Positions 1 to 4,273 of a DNA stretch of 7,287 nucleotides are shown piece after piece. Every line of letters starts with the position of its first letter. Within the stretch, counting starts at the first letter, position 1. The notes beneath the pieces are model-generated. The model worked only from the letters and a program-made list of their open reading frames with translations, searched no databases and was not told the DNA's origin. This DNA is from Candidatus Komeilibacteria bacterium (GTDB lineage Bacteria > Patescibacteriota > Patescibacteriia > UBA1558). Position numbers and translations under genes: made by a program. Location of the stretch: the NCBI GenBank assembly GCA_024654345.1, contig JANLIN010000112.1, positions 1-7,287 on the forward strand. The letters run 5' to 3'.

Positions 1-165
1 TTCGGCCGTAGTACGGCCTCAACCGTGGAAAAATTGAAACGAGTCGAGTGGTGTCCCGAGCGAAGTTCGCCGTGGCGAACGAAGTCGAGGGGCAGATGAG
101 TGTAGTCCCGATATATGAGATAGCTGCTCGACTCTTCGAGTTTGACTCACATTGACTAGCATCAA
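1..165 (+). repeat. Left-truncated copy of the 165-bp tRNA-linked repeat
   Basis: This stretch matches the unit that is tandemly repeated at 4276-4670, beginning inside it: position 1 corresponds to about 4313. It contains the hairpin GGCCGT-AGT-ACGGCC (4-18), the arm CGAGTCGAGTGGTG (40-53), and the quasi-palindrome GTTCGCC-GT-GGCGAAC (65-80) inside the wider block CCCGAGCGAAG...CGAAG (55-84). After about 105 it diverges from the later copies and fades out near the TTGACTAGC-like motif at 151-165. Positions 166-257 are AT-rich and show nothing I can name. No real protein gene is visible; reverse-strand open frames here are a by-product of the repeat. Confidence 0.85.
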
Positions 166-257
166 ACAATCAATTATATGTCTGGTAGTTACATTACGAA
201 GCTCAATAATATACTGCACGACAAATTCAAGGGCGAAAAAAAGTGGGCTGATAAGGC

Positions 258-286
258 TTGATTTTTATTAATAATTCCGCTAGAAT
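258..286 (+). promoter_or_regulatory. Sigma70-type promoter for the tRNA region
   Basis: A -35 box TTGATT (258-263) and a -10 box TAGAAT (281-286) are separated by exactly 17 bases. Transcription would begin near 293, about 10 bases before the broken tRNA-like sequence at 304, and would continue into tRNA-Val(GAC). This is the best-matched two-box promoter in the left part of the window. Confidence 0.7.
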
Positions 287-303
287 AGACAAGTTCTAGT
301 TAA

Positions 304-384
304 GGGGACGCGTAGCTCAGATTCCGCCAGAGGCGGACCAGCCTTTCCTCCATAGGCGGACGCAGTGGCTGGGGTTAGACCCTC
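304..384 (+). pseudogene. Broken tRNA-like sequence interrupted by a hairpin repeat
   Basis: Positions 304-320 (GGGGACGCGTAGCTCAG) look like a tRNA 5' end: acceptor strand, T8-A9, and a D-stem GCTC followed by AG, as in the intact tRNA-Val downstream. Then a GC-rich repeat follows (321-371): CCGCC-AGA-GGCGG, then CCAGCC (338-343) and its partner GGCTGG (367-372), which are split by a further 23 bases including another GGCGGAC. After it comes GGTTAGA (373-379), resembling the second half of a D-loop. No anticodon stem, T-arm or acceptor 3' strand follows. I read it as a tRNA gene destroyed by repeat insertion in its D-loop. A chimeric small RNA is possible, since the promoter at 258-286 is intact. 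Confidence 0.5.
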
Positions 385-425
385 ATGAAGTATTTTTAAC
401 AACGATTTATATAGCTATTTATCTT

Positions 426-502
426 GGGCGGCTAGCTCAGTTGGTTAGAGCGCTACATTGACATTGTAGAGGTCATAGGTTCGACTCCTGTGCCGCCCAC
501 CA
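426..502 (+). tRNA. tRNA-Val(GAC)
   Basis: The cloverleaf is complete: acceptor GGGCGGC pairs with GCCGCCC, D-stem GCTC/GAGC, anticodon stem CTACA/TGTAG around loop TTGACAT (anticodon GAC, reading GUC), T-stem ATAGG/CCTGT with one wobble around TTCGACT, and an encoded ACCA at 499-502. It probably shares the promoter at 258-286. A hairpin repeat begins at the last two bases of the CCA. Confidence 0.97.
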
Positions 503-630
503 TTCTTCGCGTCAGCGAAGAATGTCCTGAGACGCGTGGTCCGTAGCTTCAGCGAAGGACTAAGCTTCAGCGTAGAAGGACAATATGAATATCGTAGCCG
601 CTGTACATAGCGCTACGAATGGCAGGCCAT
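501..630 (+). repeat. Hairpin-repeat cluster in the tRNA-Val(GAC) trailer
   Basis: Four stem-loops follow one another. The first is a perfect 10-bp stem CATTCTTCGC/GCGAAGAATG (501-524) that uses the CA of the tRNA tail. The second is GTCC...GGAC around AGCTTCAGCG (539-560), with a second AGCTTCAGCG...GGAC at 563-581. The third is CGTAGC-C-GCT / AGC-GCTACG (593-617), with one bulged C. The fourth is a small ATGGC-AG-GCCAT (619-630). The GTCC/GGAC module recurs at 3497-3536 and 3607-3640. No coding potential is seen here. Confidence 0.75.
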
Positions 631-665
631 CCTGAATGATTGATATTTTATTTCGTATCAGCGAT

Positions 666-687
666 AACGGTACTAGCCGTTTTTTTT
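666..687 (+). terminator. Intrinsic terminator after the tRNA-Val(GAC) unit
   Basis: Stem AACGG/CCGTT (666-670 and 677-681) with loop TACTAG runs directly into a row of T residues through 687. It would end the tRNA transcript just before the promoter of the pseudouridine synthase gene. Confidence 0.75.
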
Positions 688-717
688 GTTTTTATGGATC
701 TGTTTGATTCAGTTCTA

Positions 718-726
718 TGGTATAAT
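718..726 (+). promoter_or_regulatory. Extended -10 promoter; predicts a leaderless mRNA
   Basis: TGG-TATAAT is a consensus extended -10 element, with no convincing -35 box at the normal distance (the 698-703 region is ATCTGT). Seven bases separate the -10 box from the ATG at 734, so transcription should start at or beside that ATG. The alternative in-frame ATG at 725 lies inside the -10 box and can be excluded as a start if this promoter is used. Confidence 0.75.
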
Positions 727-733
727 GACCACT

Positions 734-1666
734 ATGAAGCTCCAAAAATTCGTTTATGATAGCAACAATAACGATCGACTTGATAAGTTTTTGACGGAAA
801 AACTGTCTTATTTTTCGCGTTCCGCTATTCAGAAAAATATCAAAGCCGGCGGGGTTATCATCAACGACAAGAAGATCACCTCGCCCCATCACTTTCTTGA
901 TGCCGGCGACGTTATCAGCTGGCAAGTCATACCACGGAAAAAGGCTGAGCCGAGAAAAATTGAAGTCAGTGAGTTACTTGGCCTGGTACGCGTCATCAAA
1001 CAAACTGAAGATTACGTGGTGATAGAAAAACCAGCCGGTCTATTGGTCCATCCTACCGAAACAAGTTATGAACAAACTTTGGTTGACTGGCTGGAGAATA
1101 ACTTTCCCGCCGCCTTGAAACTGGGTGAGGATCCGTCCCGTCCGGGCTTGGTACATCGTCTGGACAAGGATGTTTCCGGAATAATGATCATCCCCTTAAA
1201 TCTGGACTATTATGATTATTTGAAAAAAGAATTTAAATTGCGTCACATCGATAAGACCTACGTGGCGCTGGTTTACGGAGCGCTGGAGAATTTGGAAGGC
1301 CGAATTGATTTACCGATCAGCCGCTCGTCTACCAGCGGCAAGATGGCGGCTCATTCCCGTGAACAGGGCGGCCGGACAGCTATCACAGAGTACATTGTGA
1401 AACAGCAGTTTATAAATTATACTCTCGTTGAAGTTAAGCTTATCACCGGCCGCACCAATCAGATACGCGTCCATTTCAACGCTATCGGACACAGCTTGGT
1501 CGGCGATACTCTCTATTTAAACAAAGGTATTACCAAACCGGTTAACCTGGATCGTATATTTTTGCACGCCGAAAAGATGAGGATAGTCATGCCAGACGGT
1601 AAACCGGCGGAATTTATCGCGCCTCTTCCCCTTGATCTGCAAGAATTTCTAACCACTATCAAATGA
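734..1666 (+). CDS. rluD: RluA/RluD-family large-subunit rRNA pseudouridine synthase
   Basis: This 310-residue protein should convert specific uridines to pseudouridine in 23S rRNA. An N-terminal S4 RNA-binding domain (about residues 10-70, with RLDKFLTEKL at 15-24) is followed by the catalytic domain. Its hallmark is HRLDKDVSG (141-149), in which Asp144 is the expected catalytic residue; a second family motif is GRTNQIRVH (239-247). The S4 domain and length fit the RluC/RluD branch, but the target site cannot be read from sequence, so the symbol is by family likeness. I chose the ATG at 734: upstream in-frame ATGs at 686 and 725 lie before or inside the -10 box. No Shine-Dalgarno sequence is present. 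Its TGA stop overlaps the gmk start (ATGA), implying co-transcription and coupled translation. Confidence 0.93.
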   Translation: MKLQKFVYDSNNNDRLDKFLTEKLSYFSRSAIQKNIKAGGVIINDKKITSPHHFLDAGDVISWQVIPRKKAEPRKIEVSELLGLVRVIKQTEDYVVIEKPAGLLVHPTETSYEQTLVDWLENNFPAALKLGEDPSRPGLVHRLDKDVSGIMIIPLNLDYYDYLKKEFKLRHIDKTYVALVYGALENLEGRIDLPISRSSTSGKMAAHSREQGGRTAITEYIVKQQFINYTLVEVKLITGRTNQIRVHFNAIGHSLVGDTLYLNKGITKPVNLDRIFLHAEKMRIVMPDGKPAEFIAPLPLDLQEFLTTIK

Positions 1667-2232
1667 AAAAAGGGCATCTATTTATATTAAGCGGCCCCTC
1701 GGCCGTCGGTAAAACCACAATTGCTTTAAATCTGCTAAATATAATGCCGGATCTAAAAAGAGCGGTGACATACACCAGTCGGGCAATGCGACCCGGTGAA
1801 GAAAACGGCGTTCACTACAATTTTATCAGTGAAGATGACTTTAAACGGAAGGTGACCAACAATTTCTTTATTGAGTGGGCCGAAAATTACACAAAGCTGT
1901 ACGGAACGGCCGCCGGAGATATTAGAGAAAGAATAAATAGCGGACAAAGTGTATTGCTGGTCAACGATATAAAGGGGATGGAGACAATCAAAACGGCAAT
2001 GCCCGAAGCAAACGCAATATTTATCCTACCCGAATCTCAAGACCAGCTCAAAGCCAGGCTTATGAGTAGACCCAAAGCGCTTGAACGTGATATTCACGTC
2101 CGCCTGGCGGAGGCAAATTCCGAGATCCGAAAAGGACGAGAAATTGCAGACTTATTGGTAATAAACAGAGAAAACAGGCTTGAGGAAGCGGTTCAAGAAA
2201 TAGTCTCTTTCATACAAAGTCGCCGCTCTTGA
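1663..2232 (+). CDS. gmk: Guanylate kinase
   Basis: This cytosolic enzyme of 189 residues phosphorylates GMP to GDP with ATP, in nucleotide supply and salvage. The P-loop GPSAVGKTT (11-19) is intact. The GMP-binding region shows TYTSRAMRPGE (36-46), HYNF (51-54), EWAENY (71-76) and YGT (80-82), as in the family. The usual aspartate-rich strand before the conserved Gly (in E. coli LDIDWQG) is LVNDIKG here (99-105), so the first Asp is lost but the second (Asp102) is kept. The lid and C-terminal region (RLMSRPKALERDIHVRLAEA, 132-151) is somewhat diverged but has the expected arginines. Length is close to the usual 185-210. The start overlaps the preceding stop by four bases without a Shine-Dalgarno sequence, so translation is probably by re-initiation. 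Confidence 0.95.
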   Translation: MKKGHLFILSGPSAVGKTTIALNLLNIMPDLKRAVTYTSRAMRPGEENGVHYNFISEDDFKRKVTNNFFIEWAENYTKLYGTAAGDIRERINSGQSVLLVNDIKGMETIKTAMPEANAIFILPESQDQLKARLMSRPKALERDIHVRLAEANSEIRKGREIADLLVINRENRLEEAVQEIVSFIQSRRS

Positions 2233-2257
2233 CTTGTACGCTTTTTTCCACTAAAAT
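2229..2257 (+). promoter_or_regulatory. Sigma70-type promoter for rplS
   Basis: A -35 box TTGACT (2229-2234) and a -10 box TAAAAT (2252-2257) have a 17-base spacer. The -35 box overlaps the gmk stop codon. Transcription should begin near 2264, giving a leader of roughly 27 bases before the ATG at 2291. It lets the ribosomal protein gene be expressed independently of rluD-gmk. Confidence 0.8.
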
Positions 2258-2290
2258 ACAGGGGTCTTAAATATTAAACATTCTGTTTGT

Positions 2291-2767
2291 ATGTCCGTCG
2301 ATCCAAAAATACAGCCAAATTCGGAGGAAAAAGAGGTACTTGATCCGACTCCCACTGAGAGCTCAAAATCCCCCTCGGAAGCGATGGCTGATCTGACTCC
2401 ACAGGAAAATTCAGCAACCGAAGATGCAAAGATTGAAGAGGTAACCGCCGCCAAGCTTCCCGAACTGAAACCCGGGCAAGTTGTCAGAGTGCACCAAAAA
2501 ATTAGAGAAAAGAACGCCAAAGGTGAGGAAAAGGAAAGAATACAGATTTTTGAAGGCCGTATTATTGCCATAAAGCACGGTCGTGAAGCCGGTGCCACTT
2601 TGACGGTTCGAAAAGTCACAGACGGCTTTGGCGTCGAAAAGATTTTTCCTCTTCATTCACCGAATGTGACAAAGATTGAAGCTATTCGTGAAGCAAAGGT
2701 CCGTCGCAGTAAGCTTTACTATCTGCGCGAATACAAGACACGGTTGAAGGAGAAAATATTGCGTTAA
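2291..2767 (+). CDS. rplS: Large ribosomal subunit protein bL19 with N-terminal extension
   Basis: The C-terminal ~100 residues are a clear bL19, a 50S protein at the interface with the 30S subunit: LPELKPGQVVRVHQKI (56-71), FEGRIIAIKHG (87-97), TVRKVTDGFGVEKIFPLHSP (105-124) and AKVRRSKLYYLRE (135-147). At 158 residues it is about 40 longer than E. coli L19 (115). The extra part, residues 1-50, is rich in Glu, Asp, Ser, Pro and Thr, has low complexity and is probably disordered. The start at 2291 fits the promoter; an in-frame ATG at 2384 (Met32) would remove most of the extension and cannot be ruled out, but no ribosome binding site precedes either. The usual neighbours of rplS (rpsP, rimM, trmD) are absent; here it follows gmk. 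Confidence 0.96.
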   Translation: MSVDPKIQPNSEEKEVLDPTPTESSKSPSEAMADLTPQENSATEDAKIEEVTAAKLPELKPGQVVRVHQKIREKNAKGEEKERIQIFEGRIIAIKHGREAGATLTVRKVTDGFGVEKIFPLHSPNVTKIEAIREAKVRRSKLYYLREYKTRLKEKILR

Positions 2768-2795
2768 TTTCAGGTTCTTTTTATACTCAATGGTG

Positions 2796-2827
2796 AACGC
2801 CAGTTAGATTTAAATCGACTGGCGTTT
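2796..2827 (+). terminator. Stem-loop downstream of rplS
   Basis: A perfect 9-bp stem AACGCCAGT/ACTGGCGTT (2796-2804 and 2818-2826) surrounds a loop that itself holds the palindrome GATTTAAATC. Only three T residues follow before the sequence breaks, so termination may be partial. It lies 28 bases past the rplS stop, the expected place for a terminator. Confidence 0.6.
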
Positions 2828-2830
2828 ATC

Positions 2831-2883
2831 ACACCGAACCACTCGCTTCGTTCGCCACGGCGAACTTCGCTCGGGTTCGGTGT
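2831..2883 (+). repeat. Nested hairpin repeat with the GTTCGCC core
   Basis: Outer arms ACACCGAACC (2831-2840) and GGTTCGGTGT (2874-2883) pair perfectly over 10 bp. The inner core GTTCGCC-AC-GGCGAAC (2850-2865) is the same core found at 65-80, 2992-3007, 4377-4392 and 4542-4557. Read on the reverse strand, the middle (CCCGAGCGAAG before the core and CGAAG after it) is almost identical to the 165-bp repeat, so this is an inverted fragment of that family with different outer arms. Confidence 0.75.
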
Positions 2884-2930
2884 GAACACCTATAGATGCC
2901 CTGAGACAGACGTAAATAGTATAAAATAAT

Positions 2931-3117
2931 GTTTATCACTTGGGCCCGCCGCAGGCGGGTTAAGTGATAAACCTAAGAGGAGTCATCCTTCGTTCGCCAC
3001 GGCGAACTACGGATTGACAAGGAGGCGCCCTGAGTCTCACGCCAGAGGCGGACCAGCCTTTGGCTGGAAGCGGAATCACCCGGACTTGTTCCAGGAGATG
3101 AAACGGGGAGCATCGAC
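2931..3117 (+). ncRNA. Structured-RNA-like unit 1 (unrecognised family)
   Basis: The unit opens with a perfect 11-bp stem, GTTTATCACTT (2931-2941) with AAGTGATAAAC (2962-2972), enclosing an inner hairpin CCCGCC-GCA-GGCGGG (2945-2959). It shares four colinear blocks with the unit at 3135-3258: ACTTGGGCCC (2938), GTTAAGTGA (2959), TAAGAGGA (2974) and AACGGGGAGCATCGAC (3102). It is longer than unit 2 by about 65 bases because it contains two repeat hairpins, the GTTCGCC core (2992-3007) and CCAGCC-TTT-GGCTGG (3053-3067). A possible -10 sequence TATAAA/TAAAAT (2920-2927) sits just before it. I know no RNA family with this signature. It could be a functional small RNA, a leader element for the tRNA genes that follow, or a mobile non-coding repeat. 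Confidence 0.5.
3040..3067 (+). repeat. GC-rich hairpin mini-repeat, second copy
   Basis: Positions 3040-3061 are identical over 22 bases to 325-346 in the broken tRNA-like sequence. The unit includes GCC-AGA-GGC and the perfect hairpin CCAGCC-TTT-GGCTGG (3053-3067). In the first copy the two arms of that hairpin are pushed apart by extra sequence. It appears here inside structured unit 1, so the same element has entered two different RNA-like contexts. Confidence 0.75.
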
Positions 3118-3134
3118 AAATTGAAGTAACAAAA

Positions 3135-3258
3135 ATCTCTTTTACTTGGGCCCCGAGCGTAAGCGAGGAGTTAAGTGAAAGAGATAAGAGGAAGAGGCGA
3201 TGCGACTCAAGTGGAGGCACTCAGGCTTAGCCTGAGGGACGGAACGGGGAGCATCGAC
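3135..3258 (+). ncRNA. Structured-RNA-like unit 2 (unrecognised family)
   Basis: The closing stem ATCTCTTTTACTT (3135-3147) pairs with AAGTGAAAGAGAT (3173-3185) over 13 positions, including one G-U. Compared with unit 1 the outer stem has a different sequence on both sides yet still pairs, which is compensatory change. Inside, CCGAGC-GTAA-GCGAGG (3153-3168) can form a stem with tandem G-A pairs capped by a GNRA-type loop. Further stems are CTCAGGC-TTA-GCCTGAG (3220-3236) and CGATGC/GCATCG (3198-3203 with 3251-3256). It carries the same four blocks as unit 1 and lacks the inserted repeats, so it is likely closer to the basic form. It ends 8 bases before tRNA-Leu, so the two are probably co-transcribed. 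Confidence 0.5.
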
Positions 3259-3266
3259 TCTGACGT

Positions 3267-3353
3267 GCGGTCGTGGTGGAATTGGTAGACACGCCAGCTT
3301 GAGGGGCTGGTCCCCGCAAGGGGGTGGAGGTTCGAGTCCTCTCGTCCGCACCA
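3267..3353 (+). tRNA. tRNA-Leu(GAG)
   Basis: This class II tRNA has the long variable arm (around TCCCCGCAAGGGGG), anticodon stem CCAGC/GCTGG around loop TTGAGGG (anticodon GAG, reading CUC), T-stem GGAGG/CCTCT around TTCGAGT, and encoded CCA at 3351-3353. The acceptor stem GCGGTCG with CGTCCGC leaves a T-T mismatch at pair 5-68; A would be expected at position 5 (3271). All other features look functional. It lies 5 bases before tRNA-Val(TAC), so the two are co-transcribed. Confidence 0.95.
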
Positions 3354-3358
3354 TAATA

Positions 3359-3435
3359 GGGCATATAGCTCAGTTGGTTAGAGCGTTCGGTTTACATCCG
3401 AAAGGTCCTTGGTTCGAGTCCAAGTATGCCCACCA
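3359..3435 (+). tRNA. tRNA-Val(TAC)
   Basis: The acceptor GGGCATA pairs with TATGCCC, the D-stem is GCTC/GAGC, the anticodon stem TTCGG/CCGAA surrounds loop TTTACAT (anticodon TAC, reading GUA), and the T-stem is CTTGG/CCAAG around TTCGAGT. CCA is encoded at 3433-3435. Together with tRNA-Val(GAC) at 426 the window supplies two valine isoacceptors. The tandem hairpin repeat starts on its CCA. Confidence 0.97.
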
Positions 3436-3640
3436 TCCTTCGCTCTGCGAGCTTCGGATGACAAGGCCATCCGAAAAGGAGCAGCTAGCGAAGGATGTCC
3501 CGCCAAAGCTCGGAACGAGCGTAGGGGGACTACATTCGGAAGGTCGCTCTGCGAGCTACGGATGGCGAAGCCATCCTAGTGAGCGTTAGCGAACGAAGGG
3601 TGGTGTGTCCGCCGAAGCTTCAGCGTAGGCGGACTACATT
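3434..3640 (+). repeat. Two-copy tandem repeat (~104-110 bp) in the tRNA-Val(TAC) trailer
   Basis: Each copy has two modules. Module A runs from CATCCTTCGCT to AGCGAAGGATG (3434-3496) and contains TTCGGATG/CATCCGAA; its second copy (3541-3604) contains the perfect hairpin GGATGGC-GAA-GCCATCC (3560-3576) and ends CGAAGGGTGGTG. Module B is GTCC...GGAC followed by TACATT: 3497-3536 and 3607-3640, the latter with perfect arms GTCCGCC/GGCGGAC. The word CGCTCTGCGAGCT recurs at 3441 and 3545, and TACATT at 3531 and 3635, giving a period of 104. The closing arm is close to a reverse complement of the tRNA end plus the first arm. Open frames across this region are not believable genes. Confidence 0.8.
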
Positions 3641-3732
3641 AGCGAAATCGCTCGTCAAGTCAGACTTGACTTGCTCGTGATTTCGGGCGTTGTACGGCCT
3701 TAACCATCAATCAATCCAAACGAGTCGAATGG
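3641..3732 (+). repeat. Decayed copy of the 165-bp repeat
   Basis: GCTCGTGATTTCGGGCGTTG and TACGGCCTTAACC, followed by AAACGAGTCGAATGG (3718-3732), match the unit at 4304-4364 with several changes, including a broken GGCCGT arm (now GGGCGT). A quasi-palindrome GTCAAGTC-A-GACTTGAC (3654-3670) replaces the TTGACTAGCGTCAAAA segment. It adjoins the tandem repeat at 3434-3640, so the two families have been combined downstream of one tRNA. Confidence 0.65.
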
Positions 3733-3809
3733 TAAAAAGGTCTAGTTTTGGTACTTACCACCGTAATTGATTTAAGATTTTTCTCACATCAGCGAAGATG
3801 TAAAGCTGT

Positions 3810-3871
3810 TTGCATATAAAAGAGGATTGTCGTCATCATGATCTTTATGAACAATCCTCTTTTATATGCAA
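3810..3871. terminator. Perfect 21-bp inverted repeat, possible bidirectional terminator
   Basis: Arms at 3810-3830 and 3851-3871 are exact reverse complements over 21 bp (TTGCATATAAAAGAGGATTG plus T, and its complement), with a 20-base loop containing ATCATGAT. The AAAAGAGG...CCTCTTTT portion gives a T-run on either strand, as in a bidirectional terminator. It is AT-rich, unlike the GC-rich repeats before it. Positions 3733-3809 before it hold nothing I can identify. Alternatives are a small hairpin RNA or the remnant of a mobile element. Confidence 0.6.
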
Positions 3872-3895
3872 TAATTAGCCATTATTGGTAGTTCC

Positions 3896-3918
3896 TGATA
3901 AAATATAGAGGCTATAAA
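3896..3918 (+). promoter_or_regulatory. Possible -10 elements for the small membrane protein gene
   Basis: Two candidates exist: TGATAAAAT (3896-3904), an extended -10, and TATAAA (3913-3918), 10 bases before the ATG. The second would leave a leader of only a few bases, similar to the other genes here; the first leaves about 18. Neither has a convincing -35 box. Confidence 0.4.
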
Positions 3919-3928
3919 TGAGATAGTT

Positions 3929-4168
3929 ATGAAATTTTTTATCGGTATTATACTCATATTCGTCGGCTTCACCATGGTCTGGAAAACGGAGGGGTGGTAT
4001 GGCTTTTTTGGCTCCGTAGAGTGGGCCGAACGGCACTTGGGTACGGAAGGAGGAAGTCGCTTATTTTACAAACTAATCGGTATACTGATAATTTTCTTTG
4101 GTTTTTTGCTAATCACCGGTCTTTACAGTGGGTTCATGGAGGGTCTTGTTAGTCCACTGGTGCCGTAG
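3929..4168 (+). CDS. Small two-helix membrane protein of unknown function
   Basis: The 79-residue product has two hydrophobic helices, about residues 3-18 and 45-66, joined by a short loop containing TEGWYGFFGSVEWAERHLG (20-38) and GGSRLFYKLIG (41-51). There is no cleavable signal peptide pattern; it should sit in the cytoplasmic membrane with both helices spanning. Small proteins with a WAE...GGSR...YKLIG arrangement are, as far as I recall, common and uncharacterised in Patescibacteria; this is memory, not a search. It stands alone between an inverted repeat and tRNA-Ala, which lies 28 bases past its stop, so both may be on one transcript. Coding is supported by the amphipathic pattern and by being free of repeat sequence. 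No function can be assigned. Confidence 0.75.
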   Translation: MKFFIGIILIFVGFTMVWKTEGWYGFFGSVEWAERHLGTEGGSRLFYKLIGILIIFFGFLLITGLYSGFMEGLVSPLVP

Positions 4169-4196
4169 ATACGGTAAGTAGAAAAAAATCTAGCAT

Positions 4197-4273
4197 GGGG
4201 ACATAGTTCAGCTGGTTAGAACGCCTGCTTTGCAAGCAGGAGGTCGGCGGTTCGAATCCGCCTGTCTCCACCA
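4197..4273 (+). tRNA. tRNA-Ala(TGC)
   Basis: The acceptor GGGGACA pairs with TGTCTCC and includes the G3-U70 wobble, the main identity element for alanyl-tRNA synthetase. The D-stem is GTTC/GAAC, the anticodon stem CCTGC/GCAGG surrounds loop TTTGCAA (anticodon TGC), and the T-stem GGCGG/CCGCC surrounds TTCGAAT. CCA is encoded at 4271-4273. The tandem repeat begins inside this tail. Confidence 0.98.

Noticed and set aside
19..219. 66-codon reverse open frame at the left end
   Set aside because: More than half lies in the repeat copy, there is no supporting start signal, and the same peptide fragment recurs in the repeat at 4496-4711.
686..733. Longer N-terminus for the pseudouridine synthase, starting at 686 or 725
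   Set aside because: The ATG at 686 lies in the terminator T-run and the ATG at 725 lies inside the TATAAT box; the S4 domain aligns well from the ATG at 734.
2251..2656. Reverse-strand open frames of 122 and 81 codons opposite rplS
   Set aside because: They are shadows of the bL19 coding frame, which has clear family motifs and a promoter on the + strand.
3142..3589. Open frames over tRNA-Leu, tRNA-Val and their trailers on both strands
   Set aside because: They run through intact tRNA genes and hairpin repeats. Peptides such as TRGLEPPPPC and GHIAQLVRAF are typical tRNA mistranslations.
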